Positions 43,755 through 52,524 of a stretch of 64,000 bases of DNA are shown in pieces. The DNA lies in contig NZ_JADGIK010000001.1 of assembly GCF_015234135.1 (NCBI RefSeq), forward strand, positions 310,001 through 374,000. Reading direction: 5' to 3'. The notes under the pieces are model-generated. The model was not told the origin of the DNA. It did not search any database and saw nothing but the letters and a program-made list of their open reading frames with translations. How positions within the stretch are numbered: the stretch's first letter is position 1; each line of letters starts with the position of its first letter. This stretch comes from Faecalibacter rhinopitheci. Lineage in GTDB: Bacteria; Bacteroidota; Bacteroidia; Flavobacteriales; Weeksellaceae. Position numbers and translations under genes: made by a program.

Positions 43755-44072
43755 ATGTTTGCAGAATTAGAACAAGATAACTTAGCTCAAGTAGTAGCTG
43801 ATAACAATATAGTAATTGTACAATATGGTGCAGGATGGTGTGGTAACTGTCGTTTAGTAAAACCAAAATTCAAAAAATTAGCTGCTGAGTACGAAGGACA
43901 AGCAGAATTTTTATATGTTGATGCTGAAAAATTACCAGCTTCAAGACAATTAGCTGAAGTTCCAAATTTACCAACTTTCGCAGTTTTTAAAGGAGGAGTT
44001 AATGTAGGACAAGTAACTGCATCTAAAATTGATGCTGTAAAAGAATTGATCAATGAAGCTGCCGGTATTTAA
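43755..44072 (+). CDS. Thioredoxin-family protein with WCGNC active site
   Basis: The 105-residue cytoplasmic protein has a thioredoxin fold with active site WCGNC (Cys29, Cys32) instead of WCGPC, and the cis-Pro in VPNLPTFAVFKGG. Its place directly after the peroxiredoxin suggests it regenerates that enzyme. It overlaps the downstream DUF6952 gene by 20 bases. Confidence 0.88.
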   Translation: MFAELEQDNLAQVVADNNIVIVQYGAGWCGNCRLVKPKFKKLAAEYEGQAEFLYVDAEKLPASRQLAEVPNLPTFAVFKGGVNVGQVTASKIDAVKELINEAAGI

Positions 44073-44304
44073 AAATTTAGCAAAAACAGTTTCTGTAGAA
44101 GCTATGGAAACTGCGTTAGAGGTTTTAGAAGCTTACGCTGATTCTCCAGCGGTAAAAGAACCAGAACAAGAAGTAATCGGAGAAATGATTTCTAATATTT
44201 GTGGAGCTATTGAAATGAAGCAAATGATGGAAGAAGAAGGAATGGACGAACGTACTGCTGCAAATACATTTATGCAACGTGTAATGGGATCTATTGACAA
44301 ATAA
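44053..44304 (+). CDS. DUF6952 family small protein
   Basis: The 83-residue acidic helical protein (MKLPVFKNLAKTVSVEAMET ... GMDERTAANTFMQRVMGSI) has a single Cys (in ISNICGAIEM) and many Met and Glu. I recall this family as a conserved partner after peroxiredoxin and thioredoxin genes in Flavobacteriia. It starts inside the thioredoxin gene (20-base overlap), so translation is coupled. Function unknown. Confidence 0.75.
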   Translation: MKLPVFKNLAKTVSVEAMETALEVLEAYADSPAVKEPEQEVIGEMISNICGAIEMKQMMEEEGMDERTAANTFMQRVMGSIDK

Positions 44305-44324
44305 TCGTTTCAATTAGATATTTG

Positions 44325-44351
44325 AAAAGCCAACTTAATTGTTGGCTTTTT
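44325..44351 (+). terminator. Terminator of the peroxiredoxin-thioredoxin cluster
   Basis: A ten-base perfect stem (AAAAGCCAAC with GTTGGCTTTT), six-base loop and T-run. Confidence 0.8.
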
Positions 44352-44799
44352 GCATTATATATTAAAAATTACAAGACTATTTAGTTACGAATAATTTCAG
44401 AATCATTTTGGAAATATTACATAGTCTGTAAATTATACCACTTCACATTATAATAATTATAGTATAAAAACATTTATTTTTTTTAAAAATACTTTAATTA
44501 TTAACAATAAACTATAATAATTATAACTCAATCATTTATTTACTCCTTTCAGTATATAAATAGATTATTCCGCATGATTCTAATTTAATTTATTTTCAAA
44601 CACTTAAACAAAATAATTATTCATTTTATTAATTACGGCCATTTTTTAAGTTGGATAAAATTTAATTAATCTATTATTCCAAATAGAAATATACAACATC
44701 CGTATATTTGATTATCAATATTTTATACCTAAAACTTTAGAAATTATCCAGATTTTTTTCAATAATTTTGTTCTATAACTATTTCAAAATTTATTCTAA
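44352..44799. other. Gene-free AT-rich stretch upstream of the outer-membrane barrel gene
   Basis: The only signal I see is a possible -7 box TATATTTG at 44703-44710, 90 bases before the next start codon. There is no hairpin, repeat or open frame of note. Confidence 0.4.
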
Positions 44800-46203
44800 A
44801 TGAATATTCCTGTCCAACAGATTTTAGGAAAATCCTTTATAATCTCACTATTTTTTAGTCAGATAGGTTTCTCGCAAGAAAATGATTCAATTACAATTTC
44901 GCGTGAAATGTTAAGACAAATGATTCAGGAAGAAGTACAAAAAGAAATTAAACTTATTCAATTACAACAACTAAATTCTACTTCTGAATTAACAGTTTCA
45001 CCAAAACCAATCGAAAAAGAAGAACCTAAAGATGATCGAAAATTAATTGGAGATCGTATTAAATTCAGCGGAACAGGTTTATTGCGTGTAGGAGAATGGG
45101 ATTTTAAACAAAATGAAATTAATCCTTCTACTGGTGAAGTAACAAGTCTGCATAAGCGTTTTTGGACAAGAATGAACTTTTATCTTAATATTGATACTAA
45201 ATTGACTGATAATTTAGATTTTCATGCACGCTTAAGAACAGGACAAAAACAATATTCGTTTGTAACGTTTGGAGAAAATGTAGATGAGCGTTTCAATATA
45301 ATCATGGACCAGTTTTGGCTTAATTATAAATTAGGAAATTACGAATTTCGAGCTGGTCGACAAGATGCAGGAAGAATTTGGAGTAACCAAAAAGGGGTAC
45401 AATTTGATATTCCTATGCACGATGGTTTAACCATTACTGCAGATTATAAATTGGGAAAAGTAAATGTATCTCCACGAATTGCTTATTTCATAGAAAACTA
45501 TAAAAATAACGCAGCATATAAAGAACAAGGAAAAGTATATGGTGCTTCTGTCCGTGCGAGTCAAAGTGTAGAAAACCTTTCTTGGAAAGCTGAAACAGGA
45601 TTAATTAAAGCTGAAAAATTACCTACGCGATATATTAACGACATTGCACAAAGCAGTGCAGGTATTAAATACCACGATGGAGATTTAGCGCCGGATTATT
45701 CTATTTGGACAAATCAAATAATGCTTAGTTTACCAAATGTCAGAAACCTGACATTTATAGTAGATTATTACCATAATTTCAAAAATTATACAAAAAATCC
45801 AATTTCTCATTTGATTCATGATACAAATGGAATGAATAATTTCACAAATAATGACGCTTTTTTATCATCAAACTCACCAGATTTCAGAAAACAAAATGAT
45901 GGGTTTGTTGCAAGTATATCTACTGGAAATTTAAATATTCCTAAAAATATTTGGGCATCTGTTTCCTACTTATACATGGAAAAATATGCGGCGATGGATT
46001 ATTTTGCACAATATGATTATACACGTTGGGCATCCACTAATATTCAGGGTCCTGAATTTAGCGCTGGTTATCGTTTTAATAAATATTTACAAATGCGTGC
46101 AAGGTTCTTTATTTCTAATGAGATAAAAGGTTATTATATGACCAATCCTGAATATAAAAAATCTGAAGATCGATTCCGATTAGATTTTAATTTAAGTTTT
46201 TAA
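44800..46203 (+). CDS. Outer-membrane porin-like beta-barrel protein
   Basis: The 467-residue protein has a signal peptide (to FSQE, about residue 25), a short coiled-coil (EMLRQMIQEEVQKEIKLIQLQQ, about 35-56) as in trimeric porins, and then amphipathic strands with arms such as FKFSGTGLLRVGEWD, NLDFHARLRTGQ, YEFRAGRQDAGRIWSN and a C-terminal RFRLDFNLSF ending in Phe. It resembles Bacteroidota putative porins; the substrate is unknown. It is a single gene with its own terminator. Confidence 0.72.
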   Translation: MNIPVQQILGKSFIISLFFSQIGFSQENDSITISREMLRQMIQEEVQKEIKLIQLQQLNSTSELTVSPKPIEKEEPKDDRKLIGDRIKFSGTGLLRVGEWDFKQNEINPSTGEVTSLHKRFWTRMNFYLNIDTKLTDNLDFHARLRTGQKQYSFVTFGENVDERFNIIMDQFWLNYKLGNYEFRAGRQDAGRIWSNQKGVQFDIPMHDGLTITADYKLGKVNVSPRIAYFIENYKNNAAYKEQGKVYGASVRASQSVENLSWKAETGLIKAEKLPTRYINDIAQSSAGIKYHDGDLAPDYSIWTNQIMLSLPNVRNLTFIVDYYHNFKNYTKNPISHLIHDTNGMNNFTNNDAFLSSNSPDFRKQNDGFVASISTGNLNIPKNIWASVSYLYMEKYAAMDYFAQYDYTRWASTNIQGPEFSAGYRFNKYLQMRARFFISNEIKGYYMTNPEYKKSEDRFRLDFNLSF

Positions 46204-46207
46204 ATAT

Positions 46208-46236
46208 AAAAAGCCAACGTTTCGGTTGGCTTTTTG
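46208..46236. terminator. Bidirectional terminator
   Basis: An 11-base perfect stem (AAAAAGCCAAC with GTTGGCTTTTT), six-base loop. It is shared by the porin-like gene and the GLPGLI gene 3' ends. Confidence 0.8.
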
Positions 46237-46239
46237 TAT

Positions 46240-46971
46240 TTAATCTATTTTTGTTTCGACTTTGTTATTTTCCATCTCTTCATATTTTCGGTTTTCTTCT
46301 TCTATGATTTGACTGAATTCTTTTTCAGAAACTATTTTACCTTTTGTTGGTCGTTCAATTTTTGCTTTCGAATCAATTTTGATTTCTTTTGCGTGATAAA
46401 TACGCTTATTTTCTCCTTTATCACTCGAATTTACAATTTCAAGTTTTAAGATTAATCCTGGTAATCCACCATATTCGATTGGTCCATTTTTAATGGCTAA
46501 TTTTGGTGCATACCAAGCTGTAAAAATTGTGTTATTATCTTTATAAAAAGCTTTTTTAACATCATAACCTAAAAATTTATCTTTCTCCTTTTGAATGACC
46601 CAAGGTTGTACTTTTAGAAAATCCTTTATGATTAATTTTAAACCATTATAATTCATAAAGGTTAGGGATTCATTTTCTTTTAAATTCTTATAAAAATCAT
46701 CTCCTGCCCCTCCAAACGAAATTGCAGCTCCACTCTTGCCTTGCGAATTATCGATGCGTTCTATTTTTTTGTAGATCGATTCATCAGCAGTTGTTACCAA
46801 TTCAAAGTAAGAACGTTTCTCATTACTATTTTTATAAATTTCGAGCATTTTTGGATTGGTTTCTTTTGATAAATCAAAAACATTGTAAAATTCATATTCA
46901 ACCACCACTTTTTCTTGGGCAGTAGAAAATAATGATGTTGCAAGTAATACAACAGATAGGAGTTTTTTCAT
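46240..46971 (-). CDS. GLPGLI family exported protein (paralogue 1)
   Basis: The 243-residue protein has a signal peptide (MKKLLSVVLLATSLFSTA) and the family name motif GGLPGLILKLE near residue 165. Before it come FLGYDVKKAFY and FTAWYAPKLAIKNGP. GLPGLI (TIGR01200) proteins are exported, occur in runs in Bacteroidota and have no proven function. It is the last of three copies on this strand, each about 40-120 bases apart. The N-terminal domain of the PNGase-like protein at 53770 has the same order of motifs. Confidence 0.88.
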   Translation of the reverse strand: MKKLLSVVLLATSLFSTAQEKVVVEYEFYNVFDLSKETNPKMLEIYKNSNEKRSYFELVTTADESIYKKIERIDNSQGKSGAAISFGGAGDDFYKNLKENESLTFMNYNGLKLIIKDFLKVQPWVIQKEKDKFLGYDVKKAFYKDNNTIFTAWYAPKLAIKNGPIEYGGLPGLILKLEIVNSSDKGENKRIYHAKEIKIDSKAKIERPTKGKIVSEKEFSQIIEEENRKYEEMENNKVETKID

Positions 46972-47010
46972 AATTGTAATTCAGAAACTAAAAATAAATA
47001 AGTCCAAGAA

Positions 47011-47736
47011 TTAATCAATCTTTCTAATCACCCGATTATTCAATCGCTCTTGTTGTTTTTGCAACATTTCTTCCATAAATGCTTCATAACCTTCTTTCGA
47101 AATCACTTCTCCTTTAGTCGGCTTATTAATCCTCGCTTTATCGTTTATTTTGACTTCTACAGCCTTCGTTATTTTTTGATGTCCTTGCGCATCTGTTTCT
47201 GTCAATTGAAGAATAACACCTGGTAATCCATTAAAGCTGAACGGTCCACTTTTAAAGTTCAATTTTGGCGCAAACCAAGCTTCATAAGTTAATTTACCAC
47301 GAGTCGCAGAGGCTAACTTTACATCATAACCTAAAAGTTTAGTCTTTTCTTTTTGTATCACCCAGTTGTAAGTTGGCAAAGAATCTGTTACAATAAAACT
47401 CTTGCTTATCATATCTTTTAATTCAACAATTTCATTTGTAGAATAATTTAAATAATACGAATTTCTTGGTGGTAACATTGAACCTCCCCCTCCTGTTTTA
47501 TTTTGTTGATTATTTAATTTTTCTATTGGTGCAAAAGTTGCTTCTGTTTTAGAGGTAATTAAATTGTAATCGCCTTTATTTTCATTAGTCGCTTTATAAA
47601 AATCCAACATCGAAGCCTTATCTGCTTTACTTAAATCAAATGCATATTCAAACTCATATTTAATTTCTAGTTTTTCTTGTGCAAAGAGTATTGAAAATTC
47701 AAAAAATAGTGTTAAAAATAATAGTTTTTTTATCAT
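47011..47736 (-). CDS. GLPGLI family exported protein (paralogue 2)
   Basis: The 241-residue protein has a signal peptide to about residue 19 (FSILFAQ), LLGYDVKLAS, YEAWFAPKLNFKSGP and NGLPGVILQLTE, with Val in place of the second Leu of the name motif. The charged C-terminus (KPTKGEVISKEGYEAFMEEMLQ) is shared with paralogue 1 (KPTKGK style). It is the middle gene of the tandem array. Confidence 0.88.
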   Translation of the reverse strand: MIKKLLFLTLFFEFSILFAQEKLEIKYEFEYAFDLSKADKASMLDFYKATNENKGDYNLITSKTEATFAPIEKLNNQQNKTGGGGSMLPPRNSYYLNYSTNEIVELKDMISKSFIVTDSLPTYNWVIQKEKTKLLGYDVKLASATRGKLTYEAWFAPKLNFKSGPFSFNGLPGVILQLTETDAQGHQKITKAVEVKINDKARINKPTKGEVISKEGYEAFMEEMLQKQQERLNNRVIRKID

Positions 47737-47824
47737 AAATTTTTTTAAAAAGAATTCTAACTAATATATAATATTTCGTATTTAATAAAATATTAATTGT
47801 TATTGATTTAGAATAAATTTAACA

Positions 47825-47856
47825 AAAAAGACCAATCTGCATAGATGGTCTTTTTT
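47825..47856 (-). terminator. Terminator of GLPGLI paralogue 3
   Basis: Stem AAAAAAGACCA with TGGTCTTTTTT, with inner ATCT/AGAT pairing; the minus-strand tail is T-rich. It separates paralogue 3 from 2 and 1. Confidence 0.7.
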
Positions 47857-47859
47857 GAT

Positions 47860-48609
47860 TTATTTTACATCAACTCCTGTACTAAAAGATTCCATCATTT
47901 TTTTACGAGATTCGTCTTGTAATTTTTTAAACTCATCTTGAGAAATTTCAGGCGCAGTAAAAGGTTTTATTTTTGTGAATTTTTTAGGATTTAGATTCAT
48001 TTTTTCAGCTGTAAAATTAATAATTAAACCCATTTTCCCTCCAGTTTCGGATGCCGATTTTAAGACTAAACCTGGAAGACCATTGATACGACTAGGTCCT
48101 GCATTCACTGGAATATCTGGCGCAAACCAAGCCGCAACTTTTCTTCCATCAATTTCACTAACCGCTTTAATGACTTTATAACCCAAAATCTTATCTTCGA
48201 TATCCGTTATTTTCCAATTATAGTTATTATATGGCGAAACAACCGTAAATCTCTTTCCATCTAAAACAACTTCTTGTCTAAACTTTTGTTCAGAAATAGT
48301 AGACGTCGTATTTTTAAATTCTCCTCCTACACTAATAGAAAAACTTACATTTCCTGCACCTTGGTTATTGTTTACCGATTCAATTTTATCATAATTTAAA
48401 AAACCATCGTTAACTTCTAATTGATAAAGTATATCAGGAGATTTCATCGACCCAAATTGAATACCACCTTTTTGGGCTAATTCAGCGTTGGATTGTTTTA
48501 GCTTTTCCTCATCATATTCATTGACTTGACGATATTCTACAATAATTTTATCTTGTGCATAAAGTAAGGCTGTAGCTGAAAATAGAGCTGTGAATAATAA
48601 TTTCTTCAT
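47860..48609 (-). CDS. GLPGLI family exported protein (paralogue 3)
   Basis: The 249-residue protein has a signal peptide (MKKLLFTALFSATALLYAQ), ILGYKVIKAVS, VAAWFAPDIPVNAGP and NGLPGLVLKSASE. The C-terminal region (PEISQDEFKKLQDESRKKMMES) is again charged and helical. It is the first and most separate member of the array, with its own terminator. Confidence 0.88.
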   Translation of the reverse strand: MKKLLFTALFSATALLYAQDKIIVEYRQVNEYDEEKLKQSNAELAQKGGIQFGSMKSPDILYQLEVNDGFLNYDKIESVNNNQGAGNVSFSISVGGEFKNTTSTISEQKFRQEVVLDGKRFTVVSPYNNYNWKITDIEDKILGYKVIKAVSEIDGRKVAAWFAPDIPVNAGPSRINGLPGLVLKSASETGGKMGLIINFTAEKMNLNPKKFTKIKPFTAPEISQDEFKKLQDESRKKMMESFSTGVDVK

Positions 48610-48666
48610 ATTGAGTTTTAATTTTTTATGAAGATATTATTTATTTTTAATTCTACAAATATAGAA

Positions 48667-49449
48667 TCAAATTATTTCATAATATTTTAACGCATTCCAA
48701 ATTCCATCGGCATCTGCAGAAGTTGTGACGTAATCTGCGATTGCTTTTACCTCATCATTTGCATTCCCCATTGCGACACCTATAGCACAACCTTTAAGCA
48801 TAGTTGTATCATTTCCTCCATCGCCAAAGCACATAGTTTTGGAAAGATATAAATGGTATTGTTTTGCCATTCGTTCGATGCCTTTCATCTTATGAATCCC
48901 TTTTGGATTAACGTCGGCGAAGTAAGGCATCCAACGTGAGGATTCACTATTCCTTAAAACTTGTTTTACAATGTACTGTTCGGTTTCTTCATCAACGAAT
49001 AAATTCATTTGCATGACTTGATCCAAAGCGACTATATTCAAATCAATTAATTCTGGCACATTCATTCCAAAATATTGATACGCTTTTTGAACATAATCAT
49101 TGACGCGATTTATGGCAAATCCTTTTTCAGTCATTAAAGAAAATGCGATTGGATTTTGGTGAACATAAGTTAATAAAGCTTTAATATCCTCTTCAGCTAT
49201 ATATTTTGTAAAAAACGGTTGCATGTCCGCATCCGAACATCGCCCTCCATTATTGTTGATATAGCCATCAAAGCCAAATGCTTTCAATTCATTGGGCATA
49301 TCTACTAAATTGCGTCCCGTTGCAATATAAATTTTATAGTTATTTAGCTTTAATAAATGTAATGCTTCTCTTGTAGAGTCACTGATGGTGTGATTTTCGA
49401 ACCCTTGTAATGTTCCGTCAAAATCAAAAAATATACTTTCTATTGGCAT
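48667..49449 (-). CDS. Cof-type HAD-superfamily sugar-phosphate phosphatase
   Basis: The 260-residue cytoplasmic protein has HAD motif 1 FFDFDGTLQ (residues 7-15), motif 2 IATGRN, a C2B cap region, and motifs 3/4 KTMCFGDGGNDTTML. The family dephosphorylates sugar phosphates and flavin or pyridoxal precursors. The MKGIERMAKQYHL stretch before motif 3 is typical. The gene follows the lysine-transaminase operon and is separated from it by a terminator hairpin. Confidence 0.88.
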   Translation of the reverse strand: MPIESIFFDFDGTLQGFENHTISDSTREALHLLKLNNYKIYIATGRNLVDMPNELKAFGFDGYINNNGGRCSDADMQPFFTKYIAEEDIKALLTYVHQNPIAFSLMTEKGFAINRVNDYVQKAYQYFGMNVPELIDLNIVALDQVMQMNLFVDEETEQYIVKQVLRNSESSRWMPYFADVNPKGIHKMKGIERMAKQYHLYLSKTMCFGDGGNDTTMLKGCAIGVAMGNANDEVKAIADYVTTSADADGIWNALKYYEII

Positions 49450-49450
49450 A

Positions 49451-49488
49451 AAAAAAATCGTGAGGTATAAATATACTCCACGATTTAA
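49451..49488 (-). terminator. Terminator of the lysine-transaminase operon
   Basis: Imperfect hairpin: AAATCGTG ... GGTATA with TATACT ... CACGATTT (one mismatch, one G-U), minus-strand T-run. It lies between the transaminase and HAD genes. Confidence 0.6.
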
Positions 49489-49525
49489 TGTGTTAAAAAC
49501 TTTTATTGTTAAGAATTGAGTTATC

Positions 49526-50833
49526 TTATATTAATGCTTTCTTTACGATTTCTAATGCTTCGTTTACTTCTTTGAAAGAAACGTTAAGATGAGGACGAAA
49601 ACGAACAGAGTTTTCTCCACATGGCAATAAAATCAATTTATCATTAAAACATTTTGTTATAAAATCAACTCTACTTTGGTCATTATCAAAATCAAATGCT
49701 ATGAATAAACCTTTTCCACGCACATTTGTAATTTTGTTGGTGTGTTTTTCAATATCCTTTAGTCTATCCATTATATAAGTGCCTTTTTCAGCAGCATTTT
49801 CAACTAAGTTTTCTTTTTCGATAACTTCTAAAATTAACTTAAAACGCAACATATCTATATAATTTCCTCCAAATGTTGAATTGATACGGCTAGATTCCTT
49901 GAAAACATTATTTGGAATCATATCCATTTTTTCTTTATTGGCTAAAATTCCACAAACTTGTGTTTTCTTACCAAAGGAAATGATATCAGGAATTACATCA
50001 TAATGTTGAAAAGCCCACATTTTTCCAGTCATTCCCATACCCGTTTGTACCTCATCAAAAATTAGAAGGATTTCCTCTCTATCACAAATCTCTCTTAATT
50101 TTCGTAAAAATTCTGGTCTGAAATAATTATCTCCGCCTTCTCCTTGAATAGTTTCAATGATTATACAAGCTACTTCATTTTTACGTGTTTGTAAAGCTTG
50201 TTCTATTTGCTGAATTGCTGTTTGTTCGTTTTGTTTTGTTTGCGCGATGTTTATGTCTGTTTCTGGGAAGATGATTTTTGGATTGTCAATGCGAGGCCAA
50301 TCAAATTTTGGAAAATACTGATATTTGCGTGGATCTTTTGTATTCGTTAGTGATAATGTATATCCTGATCGTCCGTGAAAAGCTTGTTTAAAGTGAATGA
50401 CATTACTTGCTTCTAAATCTATTCCTTTAGATAAATTTAGACGTGTTTTCCAATCAAACGCGGCTTTTAATGCATTTTCTACAGCTAAAGCTCCTCCAGA
50501 AATAAAGAAACAATATTGTAATTCTTTTGGCATTGCAACACGCGCAAATGTATCTAATAAATCTGCATAGTCTTTGGTATATACATCAGACATTGCTGGT
50601 TTATTGATGGCATTCTTACCTAAAAAATCTGTATGCGCTACTAAATGTGGATGATTATATCCAATTGCTGTAGAAGCAAACATTGAAAACATATCTAAGT
50701 AACGGTCACCTTTATCATCTATTATATAAGATCCTTGAGATTTCTCTAAATCCATTACAATTGGATAACCATCAGCTAATATATGTTGACCTAGTCTGTC
50801 GTGTACTGTTTTATTTAAAATTGTTGTATTCAT
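49526..50833 (-). CDS. lat: L-lysine 6-transaminase
   Basis: The 435-residue class III aminotransferase moves the epsilon-amino group of lysine to 2-oxoglutarate, giving 2-aminoadipate 6-semialdehyde. FISGGALAVENALKAA and IIETIQGEGGDNYFRPEF are PLP-site blocks, IFDEVQTGMGMTG holds the PLP-binding Asp, and FGKKTQVCG (Lys290) is the Schiff-base lysine context of lysine 6-transaminase. The gene follows the aldehyde dehydrogenase by 22 bases, which suits the next reaction. Confidence 0.9.
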   Translation of the reverse strand: MNTTILNKTVHDRLGQHILADGYPIVMDLEKSQGSYIIDDKGDRYLDMFSMFASTAIGYNHPHLVAHTDFLGKNAINKPAMSDVYTKDYADLLDTFARVAMPKELQYCFFISGGALAVENALKAAFDWKTRLNLSKGIDLEASNVIHFKQAFHGRSGYTLSLTNTKDPRKYQYFPKFDWPRIDNPKIIFPETDINIAQTKQNEQTAIQQIEQALQTRKNEVACIIIETIQGEGGDNYFRPEFLRKLREICDREEILLIFDEVQTGMGMTGKMWAFQHYDVIPDIISFGKKTQVCGILANKEKMDMIPNNVFKESSRINSTFGGNYIDMLRFKLILEVIEKENLVENAAEKGTYIMDRLKDIEKHTNKITNVRGKGLFIAFDFDNDQSRVDFITKCFNDKLILLPCGENSVRFRPHLNVSFKEVNEALEIVKKALI

Positions 50834-50855
50834 AGTAGTGTTTAATTGGGTTGAG

Positions 50856-52385
50856 TTAGAAATTAAATTGTATTCCTTGAGCTAGAGGTAATTCTGTCGA
50901 ATAGTTAATCGTATTTGTTTGTCTACGCATATAAATTTTCCAAGCGTCAGAACCTGATTCACGACCTCCTCCAGTTTCTTTTTCTCCACCAAATGCCCCA
51001 CCAATTTCAGCACCAGATGTACCAATATTTACATTTGCAATACCACAATCTGAACCTTGATGAGAAAGGAATAATTCCGCTTCACGTAAATTGTTTGTCA
51101 TTATTGCAGAAGAAAGACCTTGTTTTACACCATTTTGAATTTCAATTGCATCTAAGACATCTCCTGAATATTTAATTAAATATAAAATTGGCGCAAAAGT
51201 TTCTGTTTGGACTATTTCCATTTCATTTGAAACTTCAGCGATAACAGGTTTTACATAACAACCACTTGCATAATCATTCGTTTGTAAAACTCCACCATCA
51301 ACTAAAAATTCTCCTCCTTGGTCTTTAATCATTTCCAAAGCCATTAAATATCCTCGTACTGCATCGTGGTCGATTAATGGTCCGATATGATTTGATGCAT
51401 CCAATGGATTTCCTATTTTTAACTGTCCATATGCATTTTTAAGAATAACTTTTACTTGTTCATATATTGAATCATGTACAATTAATCGTCTTGTAGTTGT
51501 ACAACGTTGTCCAGCTGTACCAACAGCTCCAAACACAGCTGCAGTTAAGGTAATCTTTAAATCAGCGTCTGGCGTTACAATTATAGCATTGTTTCCTCCT
51601 AATTCTAATAAAGTTTTACCTAGTCTTCGTGCCACAACTTCATTTACTTCTTTTCCCATTCGAGTTGAACCTGTAGCAGAAACCAAAGGAATTCTTTCGT
51701 CTTGTGCCATCCACTCTCCTACCTCTTTTCCACCACTAACAACAGCAGAAATTCCCTCAGGTAAGTTATTCTCTTTTAATACTTCAGCTAATATATTTTG
51801 GCAAGCTATTGCACAAACGGGAGTTTTTTCACTAGGTTTCCAAACTATAGCATCTCCGCATACTAAGGCTAAACATGTATTCCAAGACCATACAGCTACG
51901 GGAAAGTTAAATGCCGTTATCACTCCTACAATTCCTAAAGGATGGTATTGCTCATACATACGATGTGATGGGCGCTCTGAATGAATTGTTAAACCATATA
52001 ATTGGCGTGACAATCCAACTGCGAAATCACATATATCAATCATTTCTTGTACTTCGCCATAGCCTTCCTGCAAAGATTTTCCCATTTCATAAGAAACTAA
52101 TTTTCCTAAATCTTTCTTCTTTGCTCTTAGTTTATCTCCTAATTGACGAACAATTTCTCCTCTTTTTGGCGCAGGAATTAGTCTCCATTCCTTAAAAGCT
52201 ATTTCAGCTTTTGTAAGTACTTCTTCATATTCTTCTTTTGTTGTGGCTCTTACTTTTGCTATTTCCATTCCATCAACAGGCGAAAAAGAAGCAAACAATT
52301 CACCTTTTCCAAACCATATTTGTCCTGTAGATGTACCGAAATTTTCATTCTGAATACCAAGTATTCTTTTTTCGTTTTCTAACAT
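50856..52385 (-). CDS. amaB: Aminoadipate-semialdehyde dehydrogenase (ALDH7/AmaB-like)
   Basis: The 509-residue NAD(P)-dependent aldehyde dehydrogenase has the general base Glu261 (LELGGNNAI), the catalytic Cys295 (GQRCTTTRR) and the C-terminal GGAFGGEKETGGGRESGSDAWK block of the ALDH7 (antiquitin) group. It would oxidise 2-aminoadipate 6-semialdehyde, the product of the transaminase encoded next. It starts divergently from a glutaryl-CoA dehydrogenase gene with a perfect dyad between. Confidence 0.88.
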   Translation of the reverse strand: MLENEKRILGIQNENFGTSTGQIWFGKGELFASFSPVDGMEIAKVRATTKEEYEEVLTKAEIAFKEWRLIPAPKRGEIVRQLGDKLRAKKKDLGKLVSYEMGKSLQEGYGEVQEMIDICDFAVGLSRQLYGLTIHSERPSHRMYEQYHPLGIVGVITAFNFPVAVWSWNTCLALVCGDAIVWKPSEKTPVCAIACQNILAEVLKENNLPEGISAVVSGGKEVGEWMAQDERIPLVSATGSTRMGKEVNEVVARRLGKTLLELGGNNAIIVTPDADLKITLTAAVFGAVGTAGQRCTTTRRLIVHDSIYEQVKVILKNAYGQLKIGNPLDASNHIGPLIDHDAVRGYLMALEMIKDQGGEFLVDGGVLQTNDYASGCYVKPVIAEVSNEMEIVQTETFAPILYLIKYSGDVLDAIEIQNGVKQGLSSAIMTNNLREAELFLSHQGSDCGIANVNIGTSGAEIGGAFGGEKETGGGRESGSDAWKIYMRRQTNTINYSTELPLAQGIQFNF

Positions 52386-52454
52386 TATTTTAATTATTTT
52401 GTGGTTTTAATTTTTTACAATTTATACAAAAGTTCGATAATTTAAAATTTTTAG

Positions 52455-52498
52455 TAAATAATATTCATAATTATTTTTATTATTATGAATATTATTTA
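52455..52498. promoter_or_regulatory. Perfect 17-bp inverted repeat, candidate operator of the divergent lysine-degradation genes
   Basis: Arms TAAATAATATTCATAAT (52455-52471) and ATTATGAATATTATTTA (52482-52498) are exact reverse complements around a ten-base spacer. The dyad lies 26 bases before the gcdH start codon and about 20 bases upstream of a near-consensus -7 box (AACTTTTG, minus strand, 52427-52434) for the aldehyde dehydrogenase. An AsnC/Lrp-type regulator is a reasonable guess. Confidence 0.6.
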
Positions 52499-52524
52499 GT
52501 TTTATATAAAATAAACCGCATAAT

